This document shows, one piece after another, positions 20,129 to 31,770 of a stretch of DNA of 64,000 nucleotides (its first letter is position 1; each line of letters starts with the position of its first letter). Origin of the DNA: Pectobacterium polonicum. GTDB lineage: Bacteria; Pseudomonadota; Gammaproteobacteria; Enterobacterales; Enterobacteriaceae. Where the stretch lies: NCBI RefSeq assembly GCF_005497185.1, contig NZ_RJTN01000011.1, forward strand, positions 1-64,000. Reading direction: 5' to 3'. Below the pieces are notes generated by a model, which did not search any database, was not told where the DNA came from, and saw nothing but the letters and a program-made list of their open reading frames with translations. The position numbers were made by a program, and so were the translations under genes.

Positions 20129-21820
20129 TTATGGCGTTTCCGTCACCGTTCCCTGATGCATTTGCTGCCTGATAGGATGGTCGTTGCTATCCACGCCTTG
20201 CAGCGTACCGCTTAGGGTTGGCTTCAGCGGCGTATCAGCGGCAAGCCGCCCATTCAACTGCAATTGCAGATTGGTGTTGCCCGTCGGTGCGGTTGCGGGT
20301 TCTGGCCATCCCCAACGTGTCAGAACGTCCAGCGGTACGGCGCGCCCTGTCAGCGATAGGGAAAAGTTGCGTGCGGGTTGTTGATTGATGGTTGCTTTAG
20401 CATCCAGCATGCCATTTTGCGTAAATGCACTGAGTTCATTAATGGCGAGCTGGTTATCATCGGCTACCAACGCCAGAGAAGGGCGGCGAACATCGACTTT
20501 ATTGAACGTCGCGTCACTGGCATTAAGATTCAACGATCCTGTCCATACTCCCCATTGGTGATTGCGAGCCAGCAGCAAATTACTGCCGTAGCCATCCAAT
20601 GCGGTTAGCTGGAAGGGGAAATCCGGGTTGATATCGATCAGCAGGTTGCGATTCGCCGTGAATTTTTGCACATTCACCTCTGCCAGCCAGGATGGCAGTG
20701 TCGCTTGCCAGCGTTGACGCCAGTCACTGGGGAGCGTGTACTCCATCCCGGCGACAACAAATTCATTCAGCTGTAAACGGCGATTGCTCCGCTGCCAGTT
20801 GCCGTTGGTTCGCAGTAAACCGCCTTCCCAACGGGTAGAAAATTGCTTGATGTTAACGCCCGCCGGAGACAAATCCAGGTTCACGATAGGGTCAATAAGG
20901 TGCATATTGCCGTTCACAATATCGGTCGCATTGAACGACAGAGTTCCCCCTTCGCTCTGCCAATCATTCTGCTTAAACGTGACATTTTGTAGGGCGACGT
21001 CAAGATCGATAAATGCCCATCCCGGCCCTTCAATACGGGCATCAATCAGGTCAAAACGATTAACCGTAACCGAAGGCAATTCAGTGACGGGCTGCCAGAA
21101 GGCTTCCGGCGTTCTCTGTGTTTGCAAACGGACATTGCTGAGTCTGAGGTTACCGATCTGCCAACTGCCGTCTTCCGCGCGGCTGGCGTTGCCCGTTAGC
21201 TGCCCCTGAGCAACATCGGCACCGAAATTGCTCAAAATCAACTGGTTATGATTGATTTGACCCTGCACTAATACCTGACTGGCAGGAATATCATTGAGTT
21301 CGAGTGAACGGGCGCTGAGCTGGAACTGCCCCTGTTTGCCCAGTAGATAACCCGCCTCGGGCTGCCACGGCATCATTCCGCCGTTGATCTGTTGACCATT
21401 CAAGCGCCAATCGCCGTCTTTTGCCTGTAGTGCCATGGTACGCAGCTGTAGCACATCGGCTTCGATAGGGAGTGTGGCCGCCTGTGAGGAAAGGTTCAGC
21501 GTACCGCCTTCCAATTCCAGGCTGGAAAAATGGCGCGGCTCGGTAATTTGACGCACGCTAAACCCTGCGGAAACCTGCTTTGCAGTAAGGGTTGGCGGCT
21601 GGTTTTTCTGGCCAAAACTGACGTCAGTGAGTTGAATATGATCGGCAGTTGACCAGTCATGATTGATTTTGCCCAGTGACAACTGGTAGTCGGTGTTTTG
21701 GTTTATCCAATTGCTTACCCAGCCTGCCGCCCAACTGGTTTGCAGTAATACATATACGACCACGAGCGCTAAAAAGGCCAGCAGCAGTAGGGTCAGCAAT
21801 AATTTCCCGATAAATTTCAT
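20129..21820 (-). CDS. yicH: AsmA family protein YicH
   Basis: 563 residues. An inner-membrane anchored periplasmic protein of the AsmA/TamB-like repeat superfamily, thought to help carry lipids between membranes. One N-terminal membrane helix (KFIGKLLLTLLLLAFLALVVV, about residues 2-24) precedes a long beta-rich periplasmic body. The best conserved blocks versus E. coli YicH are QLTALDGYGSNLLL and FNKVDVRRPSLAL in the last third. Start set at MKFIGKLL (21820); the frame begins six codons earlier. Located downstream of xanP as in E. coli, but separated by a strong terminator. Confidence 0.92.
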   Translation of the reverse strand: MKFIGKLLLTLLLLAFLALVVVYVLLQTSWAAGWVSNWINQNTDYQLSLGKINHDWSTADHIQLTDVSFGQKNQPPTLTAKQVSAGFSVRQITEPRHFSSLELEGGTLNLSSQAATLPIEADVLQLRTMALQAKDGDWRLNGQQINGGMMPWQPEAGYLLGKQGQFQLSARSLELNDIPASQVLVQGQINHNQLILSNFGADVAQGQLTGNASRAEDGSWQIGNLRLSNVRLQTQRTPEAFWQPVTELPSVTVNRFDLIDARIEGPGWAFIDLDVALQNVTFKQNDWQSEGGTLSFNATDIVNGNMHLIDPIVNLDLSPAGVNIKQFSTRWEGGLLRTNGNWQRSNRRLQLNEFVVAGMEYTLPSDWRQRWQATLPSWLAEVNVQKFTANRNLLIDINPDFPFQLTALDGYGSNLLLARNHQWGVWTGSLNLNASDATFNKVDVRRPSLALVADDNQLAINELSAFTQNGMLDAKATINQQPARNFSLSLTGRAVPLDVLTRWGWPEPATAPTGNTNLQLQLNGRLAADTPLKPTLSGTLQGVDSNDHPIRQQMHQGTVTETP

Positions 21821-21906
21821 CGTGTCAGTCCATGCCAATCGTCAGGGAGAACTGTTCTTATGCCGCAATTTCCCTGAAGGCTCAATAGGTAATGCTGTTA
21901 CAGACA

Positions 21907-21944
21907 GTAAAAAGCGAGCGGTGTTGCATCACCGCTCGCTTTTA
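21907..21944. terminator. Bidirectional-looking terminator between xanP and yicH
   Basis: GTAAAAAGCGAGCGGTG / CACCGCTCGCTTTTAC, a nearly uninterrupted 16-bp stem with a 6-nt loop and A/T feet on both sides. It ends the xanP transcript, so yicH needs its own promoter. Confidence 0.9.
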
Positions 21945-21977
21945 CATGAACTGAACAGAAATTATTGCGTACTGGCG

Positions 21978-23366
21978 CTATTTTTCTTCGTGTGGGAAGA
22001 CCATATTCAGCACGATTGCGGTAATCCCGCCAGCAGCAATACCGGAAGACAGTAACGTTTTAATCCAATCTGGCGCGAATTGCAGAATCAGCGGCTGTTG
22101 CGATACGCCAAGGCCAACGGCCAGCGACAGCGCAATAATCATGATAGCGCGACGGTTCAGCGGCTCGCGGGACACAATGCGCACACCTGAAGCGGCGATC
22201 GTACCAAACATTACGATAGTGGCGCCGCCCAGAACGGGCTCTGGAATATGCTGCACAAATCCGCTGACGGCAGGGAACAGCCCCAGTGCGATCAGCATCA
22301 GCGAAACCACGAAACCCACATAGCGGCTGGCAACCCCGGTAAGCTGGATGACGCCGTTATTCTGGCCGAAGCACGAGTTCGGGAAGGTATTGAATACAGC
22401 GGACAGGCAAGAGTTCAGACCGTTTGCCAGCACACCGCCTTTCAAGCGTTTCATGTACAGCGGGCCTTTGACGGGCTGCTCAGAAACGTCGGAGGTCGCG
22501 GTGATATCACCGATGGTTTCTAACGATGTGACCATGAAGACCAGCATCAGCGGAATCAACAGATTCCAGTCAAAGCCTAAACCGTAATACAGCGGCGTGG
22601 GCACCATGATGGCCGTATCGTGTTGCGAGGATGTGTTTTCCGGCAGCATACCCATTAGCCAGGCACCCAGATAACCCACCGCCATGGCAATCACCAGTGA
22701 GGCGACGCGCAGGTAGGGGTTACGCTGGCGGTTCAGCAGAATAATCACCAGCAACACCACACCTGCCAGCAATAAGTTCTTAGGCGCACCAAAGGTGTTA
22801 TTACCCATTGCGGCATAGCCGCCGCCGATAGAGGTCAGGCCGACCTGAATCAGCGACAGACCAATGATCATCACCACAATGCCGGAAACCAGCGGGGTAA
22901 TGATGCGACGGGTTAAATGCAGGAAGCGCGAAAGAATGATTTCAGTGAAGGAAGCAACCATCAGCGTACCGAACAGTGCTGCCATCATCGTGGGAACATC
23001 CGCCCCACCGTTTTTCAAGGCCAGTCCACCCATAATCAGCGGCGTCACGAAGTTAAAGCTGGTGCCCTGAATAGACAGCAGACCAGAACCAACGGGACCC
23101 CAGGTTTTAATTTGGAGAATAGAGGCCAAGCCGGAAGCGAAAAGCGACATACTGATGATGCGCTGCGTATCCTGAGCGGGTAAACCTAATGCCTGACAGA
23201 TCAGTAGCGCGGGGGTAATCACCGCAACAAACATGGCAAGCAGATGCTGACTGGCGGCAAACAACGTTTGCGGCAGCGGCGGCCTGTCTTCAAGACGATA
23301 GATGAGTTCACTGCGCTGAGGGGCGGCAGCGGCTTCTGTTTGGGATGTTTCCGTGGTGGTGGTCAT
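21978..23366 (-). CDS. xanP: Xanthine permease XanP
   Basis: 462 residues. A proton-coupled high-affinity xanthine importer of the NAT/NCS2 (nucleobase-ascorbate) family with about 12-14 membrane helices. The family signature [14 protein letters not shown] (Q-N-x-G-x4-T-x3-SR) and the upstream helix-8 segment [15 protein letters not shown] are intact. The N-terminal ~30 residues are hydrophilic and the C-terminus is cytoplasmic. A near-consensus PurR box lies ~60 nt before the start, so repression by purines is likely. In E. coli gltS lies between recG and this gene; here there is only an ERIC repeat. Confidence 0.95.
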   Translation of the reverse strand: MTTTTETSQTEAAAAPQRSELIYRLEDRPPLPQTLFAASQHLLAMFVAVITPALLICQALGLPAQDTQRIISMSLFASGLASILQIKTWGPVGSGLLSIQGTSFNFVTPLIMGGLALKNGGADVPTMMAALFGTLMVASFTEIILSRFLHLTRRIITPLVSGIVVMIIGLSLIQVGLTSIGGGYAAMGNNTFGAPKNLLLAGVVLLVIILLNRQRNPYLRVASLVIAMAVGYLGAWLMGMLPENTSSQHDTAIMVPTPLYYGLGFDWNLLIPLMLVFMVTSLETIGDITATSDVSEQPVKGPLYMKRLKGGVLANGLNSCLSAVFNTFPNSCFGQNNGVIQLTGVASRYVGFVVSLMLIALGLFPAVSGFVQHIPEPVLGGATIVMFGTIAASGVRIVSREPLNRRAIMIIALSLAVGLGVSQQPLILQFAPDWIKTLLSSGIAAGGITAIVLNMVFPHEEK

Positions 23367-23424
23367 GATGTAAGTTGGCGTTCCTGAAACGACAAAGAGC
23401 GCATTTTAATGATCTCTTTGTCGA

Positions 23425-23440
23425 AAGCAAACGTTTGCTA
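23425..23440 (-). promoter_or_regulatory. Candidate PurR operator upstream of xanP
   Basis: AAGCAAACGTTTGCTA contains a perfect 14-bp palindrome (AGCAAACGTTTGCT) and fits the PurR pattern AnGCAAnCGnTTnCnT at all but the last base. It stands 59-74 nt before the xanP start, within the expected promoter region. Confidence 0.8.
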
Positions 23441-23497
23441 ACGCATCTTTTCGGTATGAATTTTTGCCTTATAAGCAAGGCCTTATTATTTAAGGGG

Positions 23498-23625
<128 letters not shown>

Positions 23626-23655
23626 GTTTTAAAAAATGAAGAAGCGCTGCTGCGA

Positions 23656-25737
23656 TTAGGCGTTGGTGTAGCGTGCGCGCTCGGGTAGCCAGCGTTCGAT
23701 GAGCGCAATGGCATGTTCGGGATAGTGCTCATGCAGATGGCGGGCAACGCGGTGTACCTGTGGGATCAAATCCCGGTCGCGCAGGAGATCGGCTACTTTG
23801 AACGCGGCATTACCTGTCTGCCGCGTACCTAACAATTCCCCCGGCCCACGAATTTCCAGATCGCGCTGGGCGATGATAAAGCCGTCATTGCTATCGCGTA
23901 GAACCTGAAGCCGTTTCTGTGCCGTCTTGCTCATTGGCGTTTTGTAGAGCAGCACGCAGTGAGATGCCACTGCACCGCGCCCGACACGCCCACGTAATTG
24001 GTGCAGTTGCGCCAGACCCAGACGCTCCGGGTTCTCAATAATCATCAGGCTGGCATTCGGTACATCCACCCCGACCTCGATGACGGTGGTCGCCACCAGC
24101 AGTTGTAGCTCGCCCTGTTTGAAGGCTTGCATCACCGCCTGCTTTTCCTGCGCTTTCATACGACCGTGAACCAACCCAACCTTGAGATTCGGCAGAGCAG
24201 CCTTCAGCTCTTCGCAGGTAGCTTCCGCTGCCTGTGCTTCCAAGAGGTCGGATTCTTCAATCAGCGTACAGACCCAATAAGCCTGCCTACCTTCCTGCTG
24301 ACAGGCGCTACTCACGCGTTCGATGATGTCGCTGCGGCGTGAATCTGGTATGGCGACCGTGGTGACAGGGGTTCTGCCTGGCGGTAGCTCATCAATAACC
24401 GAGGTATCCAGGTCGGCATAAGCTGTCATCGCTAGCGTACGGGGAATGGGGGTGGCGGTCATAATCAGTTGATGAGGATGAAAGCCTTGTTCTTCGCCTT
24501 TTTCCCACAGCGCAAGGCGTTGATGAACGCCAAAGCGATGCTGTTCGTCAATGATGACCAAGGCCAGCCCATTGAATTTCACCTGTTGCTGAAAAATGGC
24601 GTGGGTTCCGACAACCATGGAAACCTGACCGCTAGCGATAGCGTCCTGCTGTGCCTGACGCGCTTTTCCTTTTTGTTTGCCAGCCAGCCAGCCGACTTCA
24701 AGCCCTAATGGTTCGAACCACTGACGGAAGTTATGAGCGTGCTGCTCGGCCAATAGCTCTGTTGGTGCCATTAGCGCGACCTGCTTGCCATTGGCAATAG
24801 CACGTAATGCGGCCAGCGCGGCGACCAGCGTTTTCCCTGAGCCCACATCACCCTGTACCAGACGCATCATCGGGAAATCTTTCGCCATATCCGTTTCGAT
24901 CTCCGCCACGACACGATCTTGTGCCTGCGTGGGAGTGAACGGTAGGGCGGAGAGCAGTTGCTGTTTCAAGCTGTCTTTAGCTGGTAGCGGCGACGCTTTA
25001 TGGCGCTGTTCCCCTGCTCGCACGGCAAGCATGCTCAGGTTATGCGCCAGCAATTCTTCCATAATCAGCCGCTGCTGCGCTGGGTGTTTCCCATGCTCAA
25101 GCTCGCTGAGCTGCATATCCGGTGGGGGACGATGTAACGTGCGCAGCGCGTCCGGTAGGCTAATGAGCGATCGGCTCAGTGATTCAGGCAGTAATTCATC
25201 GATGTGGTTTGCGGTGAGTAGCTCTAGCGCCTGATCGGTAAGTTTACGGAGCGTGGCCTGACGAACGCCCTCTGTGGAGGGGTAAACCGGCGTGAGTGAT
25301 TCCTGTAGCTCGACCTGCGTACTATCCCCCTGAACACGATATTCAGGATGGATGATCTCCGCACCGATTTTACCGCGCTTGATTTCGCCATAAGCGGTAA
25401 CGCGCTGTCCCGGTGCGAGGCTGTTTTTCATCGCGGCGCTGAAATTGAAGAAGCGCATGGTCAGCATGCCGCTGCCGTCGCTGATTTGGCAGGTCAACAT
25501 ACGGCGGCTGCCAAAGGTGATGTCGTTGCGTAGGATTTCACCTTCCACGGTGGCATACATGCCGGGAAGGAGGTCGCCAATCGGGTAAAGATGCGTACGG
25601 TCTTCGTAGCGTAAAGGCAAATGCAGCAGGAGATCCTGCACGGTTTCCAATCCGAGTCGGGCGAGTTTTGCTGCCTGACTGGCACCCACGCCGGCAAGTG
25701 TGCTCAGCGGTTGGGTGTTTAGCAGGCGGCCTTTCAT
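23656..25737 (-). CDS. recG: ATP-dependent DNA helicase RecG
   Basis: 693 residues, same length as E. coli RecG. It remodels stalled replication forks and R-loops and branch-migrates Holliday junctions. An N-terminal wedge/OB domain (about 1-250) is followed by superfamily 2 helicase motifs: Walker A GDVGSGKT, motif II DEQH (the family's variant of DEAH), TATPIPRT, and VGRGAVASHC near motif VI. The frame begins 11 codons upstream, but MKGRLLNTQPL is the conserved start. It overlaps the trmH stop by one base (TGATG), showing translational coupling in the gmk-rpoZ-spoT-trmH-recG run. Confidence 0.97.
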   Translation of the reverse strand: MKGRLLNTQPLSTLAGVGASQAAKLARLGLETVQDLLLHLPLRYEDRTHLYPIGDLLPGMYATVEGEILRNDITFGSRRMLTCQISDGSGMLTMRFFNFSAAMKNSLAPGQRVTAYGEIKRGKIGAEIIHPEYRVQGDSTQVELQESLTPVYPSTEGVRQATLRKLTDQALELLTANHIDELLPESLSRSLISLPDALRTLHRPPPDMQLSELEHGKHPAQQRLIMEELLAHNLSMLAVRAGEQRHKASPLPAKDSLKQQLLSALPFTPTQAQDRVVAEIETDMAKDFPMMRLVQGDVGSGKTLVAALAALRAIANGKQVALMAPTELLAEQHAHNFRQWFEPLGLEVGWLAGKQKGKARQAQQDAIASGQVSMVVGTHAIFQQQVKFNGLALVIIDEQHRFGVHQRLALWEKGEEQGFHPHQLIMTATPIPRTLAMTAYADLDTSVIDELPPGRTPVTTVAIPDSRRSDIIERVSSACQQEGRQAYWVCTLIEESDLLEAQAAEATCEELKAALPNLKVGLVHGRMKAQEKQAVMQAFKQGELQLLVATTVIEVGVDVPNASLMIIENPERLGLAQLHQLRGRVGRGAVASHCVLLYKTPMSKTAQKRLQVLRDSNDGFIIAQRDLEIRGPGELLGTRQTGNAAFKVADLLRDRDLIPQVHRVARHLHEHYPEHAIALIERWLPERARYTNA

Positions 25738-26429
25738 CAACACTCCGACGATTGCATCGCGGCCCACCACGGGGTATCCGCTACAATCTGACCTTGATGG
25801 TCAATATAAGGGCGAGGTAGTCCTTTACGTTTTGCGACGCGCGCCAGTACCGGATAGCCCCCTTCAAACAGCAGGCGCTGCTGCTCTTCTTCATTCAACG
25901 GGCTGTCTTCACGCTGATACATACCGGCGATCTGGCGTTGGCGTTGGGCTTCATACAGGATCAACGCTGAGGCCACGGAGACATTCAGCGACTGCACCAT
26001 GCCGGTCATCGGAATGATGATGTCCCGATCGGCTAGTTTGAGCGCTTCGGCAGTAATTCCGGTTTTTTCTTGTCCGAGCAGAATACAGGTCGGTAGGGTG
26101 TAATCAATTTCCCGAAAATCGACTGCATGTTCAGACAAATTGGTCGCCAGAACCTGCATCCCTTCATCCTTCAGATGGCCGACCGCATCATGTATGGTGC
26201 GATGGGTTTTAACTTCTACCCAACTATTACTGCCCGCAGCGGAGGAAACCAGCGTTTTCATTCGGCTGGTGGGCCAAATTGCATGAACTTGATGTACGCC
26301 GACAGCATCCGCAGTGCGGATCACGGCAGAAATATTATGCGGTTTATGCACCTGCTCCATGCAAATCGTCAGATCGGGCTGACGGCAGTTGAGCATTTCT
26401 TTTATGCGTGCATAACGTTGAGGTGTCAT
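25737..26429 (-). CDS. trmH: tRNA (guanosine(18)-2'-O)-methyltransferase TrmH
   Basis: 230 residues. A SPOUT-class methyltransferase making Gm18 in the D-loop of tRNAs. The three SPOUT motifs are visible: NISAVIRTADAVG, ILLGQEKTGIT, and the knotted C-terminal IPMTGMVQSLNVSVASA. The N-terminal MTPQRYARIKEML and the C-terminal extension are typical of TrmH rather than other SpoU proteins. The ATG is 5 nt after the spoT stop. Long called spoU because of its place in the spoT operon. Confidence 0.96.
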   Translation of the reverse strand: MTPQRYARIKEMLNCRQPDLTICMEQVHKPHNISAVIRTADAVGVHQVHAIWPTSRMKTLVSSAAGSNSWVEVKTHRTIHDAVGHLKDEGMQVLATNLSEHAVDFREIDYTLPTCILLGQEKTGITAEALKLADRDIIIPMTGMVQSLNVSVASALILYEAQRQRQIAGMYQREDSPLNEEEQQRLLFEGGYPVLARVAKRKGLPRPYIDHQGQIVADTPWWAAMQSSEC

Positions 26430-26434
26430 GACGA

Positions 26435-28534
26435 TTAATTTCGGTTACGGTTAACTTTGATGACATCCGGCATTACGCGAATTTTACGCATAATATTAGC
26501 CAAATGAACGCGATCAAGGGTAGTGAGACGGATAAAGGCACTGTATACGCGGCCGTCCCTCTCTTCCGTATTGATGCTCTGAATATTGGAGTTCGCGGCG
26601 TTAATCGCTGCCGTCAGATTGGCCAGTGCGCCCTGATGGTTGAACATATCTACTTTGATTTCGGCGATGAACTCTTGTTCTGTCACCTTATCCCACTCTA
26701 CCGCCATGAATTTCTCAGGTTCTTTCTGATAGCCGCGAATGTTGCGGCAGGATTCATGGTGAATCACTAGCCCTTTACCGGGGCTGACATGGGCAATAAT
26801 CGGATCGCCTGGGATGGGGCGGCAGCATTTGGCAAATGAGATCATGACGCCATCTGCGCCTTTGATTGGCAATTTGCGCAACCCGGTGGTTCCCAGCTCA
26901 GATTGCTCATTCAGCAGATTTTTTGCCACGACGACGCTCATGGCATTACCCATACCAATTTCCGCCATCAGATCGTCCAGCGTCGCGAGCTTCATGCGCT
27001 CAAGCTCAAGCTGAATCGACTTTTCAGGGATATCGGAGAGTTTGCGACCGTTGCCTAATGCGTGGTTTAGTAAACGGCGTCCGAGACTTACGGAATCATC
27101 ACGCTTGAGGTTTTTCAGCATCTGGCGGATTTTGGAACGCGCTCTGGAGCTCACCACAAAGTTAAGCCAGGCGGCATTCGGTCTGGCACCCGGTGCGGTA
27201 ATGATTTCAACGGTTTGGCCACTGGTGAGCGACTGTGACAGCGGGTAAGGCTGACGGTCAACACGTGCGCCGACGCAGGCGTGGCCAATATCGGTGTGCA
27301 CCGCGTAGGCGAAATCGACAGGCGTCGCGCCAGCGGGGAGTTCCACAATGCGGCCTTCCGGCGTAAAGACGTACATCTCGTCAGGGAAGAGATCGGACTT
27401 AACGCTTTCGATAAATTCAAACGAGCTACCGGCGCTTTGCTGGAGTTCCAGCAGGCTTTGCATCCAGCGCTGTGCGCGTACTTGAGCGGTGGTGCTGCTC
27501 TCGCCTTCTTTATAAGCCCAGTGCGCAGCCACACCCATTTCCGCCATTTGATCCATGTCGTCGGTGCGAATTTGCACTTCGACCGGCACGCCGTGCGGGC
27601 CAATCAGAGAGGTATGCAGTGATTGATAGCCGTTGGCTTTAGGAATGGCGATATAATCTTTCACCCGACCCGGGCGCGGCTTATACAGGCTGTGAACCTG
27701 ACCAAGCACGCGATAGCACGTGTCCAATTCTTTGACGATGACCCGAAACGCGTAAATATCCATAATGGAGTGAAAACGCTGCTCTTTCAGGTGCATTTTG
27801 CAGTAGATGGAGTACAGGTGCTTTTCGCGACCGCTGACGCGGCAGGCAATCCCTGCTTCTGTCAAACGACCTTCGATTTCCGACAGGATTTTCTGAATCA
27901 TTTCCTTGCGGTTACCGCGTGCGGCCTTAACGACCTCTTTAATTACGCGATAGCGGTTCGGATACAGCGCTTCAAACCCCAGCTCTTCCAGCTCGGTTTT
28001 GAGGTGATGGATACCCAGACGGTGTGCCAATGGGCTGTATATTTCCAGCGTTTCACGGGCAATGCGGCGACGTTTGTCTGGGCGTAATGAACCCAGCGTG
28101 CGCATGTTATGGGTACGGTCTGCAAGTTTGATCAGAATGACGCGAATATCCTGCACCATCGCCATGATCATTTTGCGAAAGTTTTCAGCCTGCGCTTCTT
28201 TCTTATCGCGGAACTTCAGTTTGTCCAGCTTGGATACGCCCTCTACCAGTTCAGCAACGCTTTTACCAAAAAGCTGTTCCATATCCTGATAGGTGGCGGG
28301 GGTGTCCTCTATGACATCATGCAGCAGTGCTGCCATCAGCGTTTCGTAATCGAGACGCATCTCCGCCAGAATGCAGGCGACGGCAACAGGGTGTGTGATA
28401 TAGGGTTCACCGCTGGAGCGAGTCTGCCCCTCGTGAGCATCACGTGCAACCAAGTAAGCCTGCTGTAAACGTTTGATCTGATCTTCGGGAAGATAACGTT
28501 GAATCAGCAGATTAAGGCTTTCAAAAATGTACAA
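26435..28534 (-). CDS. spoT: Bifunctional (p)ppGpp synthetase/hydrolase SpoT
   Basis: 699 residues, three fewer than E. coli. It makes and, mainly, hydrolyses (p)ppGpp in response to carbon, iron and fatty acid starvation. Order: HD hydrolase (H72-D73 in LLHDVIEDT), RelA-type synthetase (RVKDYIAIPKANGYQSLH), TGS (about 388-450), helical/zinc-finger region with the CCRPIPGDPI block, and C-terminal ACT. The start is a TTG (28534), giving M-Y-I-F-E-S-L-N. E. coli spoT also uses TTG. The shorter length comes from a stretch near residue 555. Second gene after rpoZ, 18 nt away. Confidence 0.97.
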   Translation of the reverse strand: MYIFESLNLLIQRYLPEDQIKRLQQAYLVARDAHEGQTRSSGEPYITHPVAVACILAEMRLDYETLMAALLHDVIEDTPATYQDMEQLFGKSVAELVEGVSKLDKLKFRDKKEAQAENFRKMIMAMVQDIRVILIKLADRTHNMRTLGSLRPDKRRRIARETLEIYSPLAHRLGIHHLKTELEELGFEALYPNRYRVIKEVVKAARGNRKEMIQKILSEIEGRLTEAGIACRVSGREKHLYSIYCKMHLKEQRFHSIMDIYAFRVIVKELDTCYRVLGQVHSLYKPRPGRVKDYIAIPKANGYQSLHTSLIGPHGVPVEVQIRTDDMDQMAEMGVAAHWAYKEGESSTTAQVRAQRWMQSLLELQQSAGSSFEFIESVKSDLFPDEMYVFTPEGRIVELPAGATPVDFAYAVHTDIGHACVGARVDRQPYPLSQSLTSGQTVEIITAPGARPNAAWLNFVVSSRARSKIRQMLKNLKRDDSVSLGRRLLNHALGNGRKLSDIPEKSIQLELERMKLATLDDLMAEIGMGNAMSVVVAKNLLNEQSELGTTGLRKLPIKGADGVMISFAKCCRPIPGDPIIAHVSPGKGLVIHHESCRNIRGYQKEPEKFMAVEWDKVTEQEFIAEIKVDMFNHQGALANLTAAINAANSNIQSINTEERDGRVYSAFIRLTTLDRVHLANIMRKIRVMPDVIKVNRNRN

Positions 28535-28552
28535 GGGCGACTCGTGGTGTGA

Positions 28553-28828
28553 TTAACGGCGGCCTTCAGCAATTGCGGTTACCGCTTGAATCTCTGCGGC
28601 TTCCTGCTCTTGCTGTTCCTGACGGTCACGAACATCCAGAATTTGGTTGTTGATCAGACCTTCTTCGATCTCACGCAGTGCGATCACAGTGTACTTATCG
28701 TTTTCTTCAGGAACCAACGGATCTTTGCCGCCAGTCTGGATTTGACGGGCGCGACGAGCAGCGACCAACACCAGGTCAAAACGGTTACCAATTTTCTCTA
28801 CAGCGTCTTGAACAGTTACGCGTGCCAT
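28553..28828 (-). CDS. rpoZ: RNA polymerase omega subunit
   Basis: 91 residues, matching E. coli omega. It binds beta-prime, aids RNA polymerase assembly and forms part of a ppGpp-binding site. [20 protein letters not shown] and the [10 protein letters not shown] helix are conserved. The C-terminal ~25 residues are Gln/Glu-rich and variable in the family. It is co-directional with spoT, so a polymerase subunit that senses ppGpp is made with the ppGpp enzyme. Confidence 0.97.
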   Translation of the reverse strand: MARVTVQDAVEKIGNRFDLVLVAARRARQIQTGGKDPLVPEENDKYTVIALREIEEGLINNQILDVRDRQEQQEQEAAEIQAVTAIAEGRR

Positions 28829-28881
28829 AATGTGCTACTCCACAGGAAATAAAATGACTGGGCATCATACTGAAAGAGGCG

Positions 28882-29517
<636 letters not shown>

Positions 29518-29722
29518 TTACGTTACGATGGTGGATGTTGATATGCAGCAGGAACATGTGCATATCCCCGCATTATACACGCCAATATGTCATCAGTCGC
29601 GCTGTGATAAATTCTCCGCGGATTGTTTTTCCGTTATGCCATTGGGCAAATCTTTTGCCAACGTGTCTTTTTGAGATTGCGACGCGCGTTCCTGTCTTTT
29701 TTACCAGTGTTGTAAACGATAA

Positions 29723-31516
<1,794 letters not shown>

Positions 31517-31770
31517 TTGATCATATTTTCTTAGAACATGTTGGGTCACGTAGTTTATTTTTTCGTGGATTCATTCACATAAAAGAACAGTTTTTTCCTG
31601 TTTCCTTCACTTAATTATAAGTAATCTTTACTCATTAACGGTCTAAGCCTATTTGCTGTTTTGCGATATAAAAAAGCCTGAGCGTCTGATTATTTTCGTT
31701 GAACTCAGGCATAGGGATGTTGTCGTATATCTTCAGATAATAAGAAAGGTTTGTTGGAGCACTTGTCATA

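Noticed and set aside
31517-31770. PhoP box or MgrR-like sRNA near eptB
   Set aside because: No direct repeat of GTTTA with correct spacing and no terminator-bearing sRNA could be seen.
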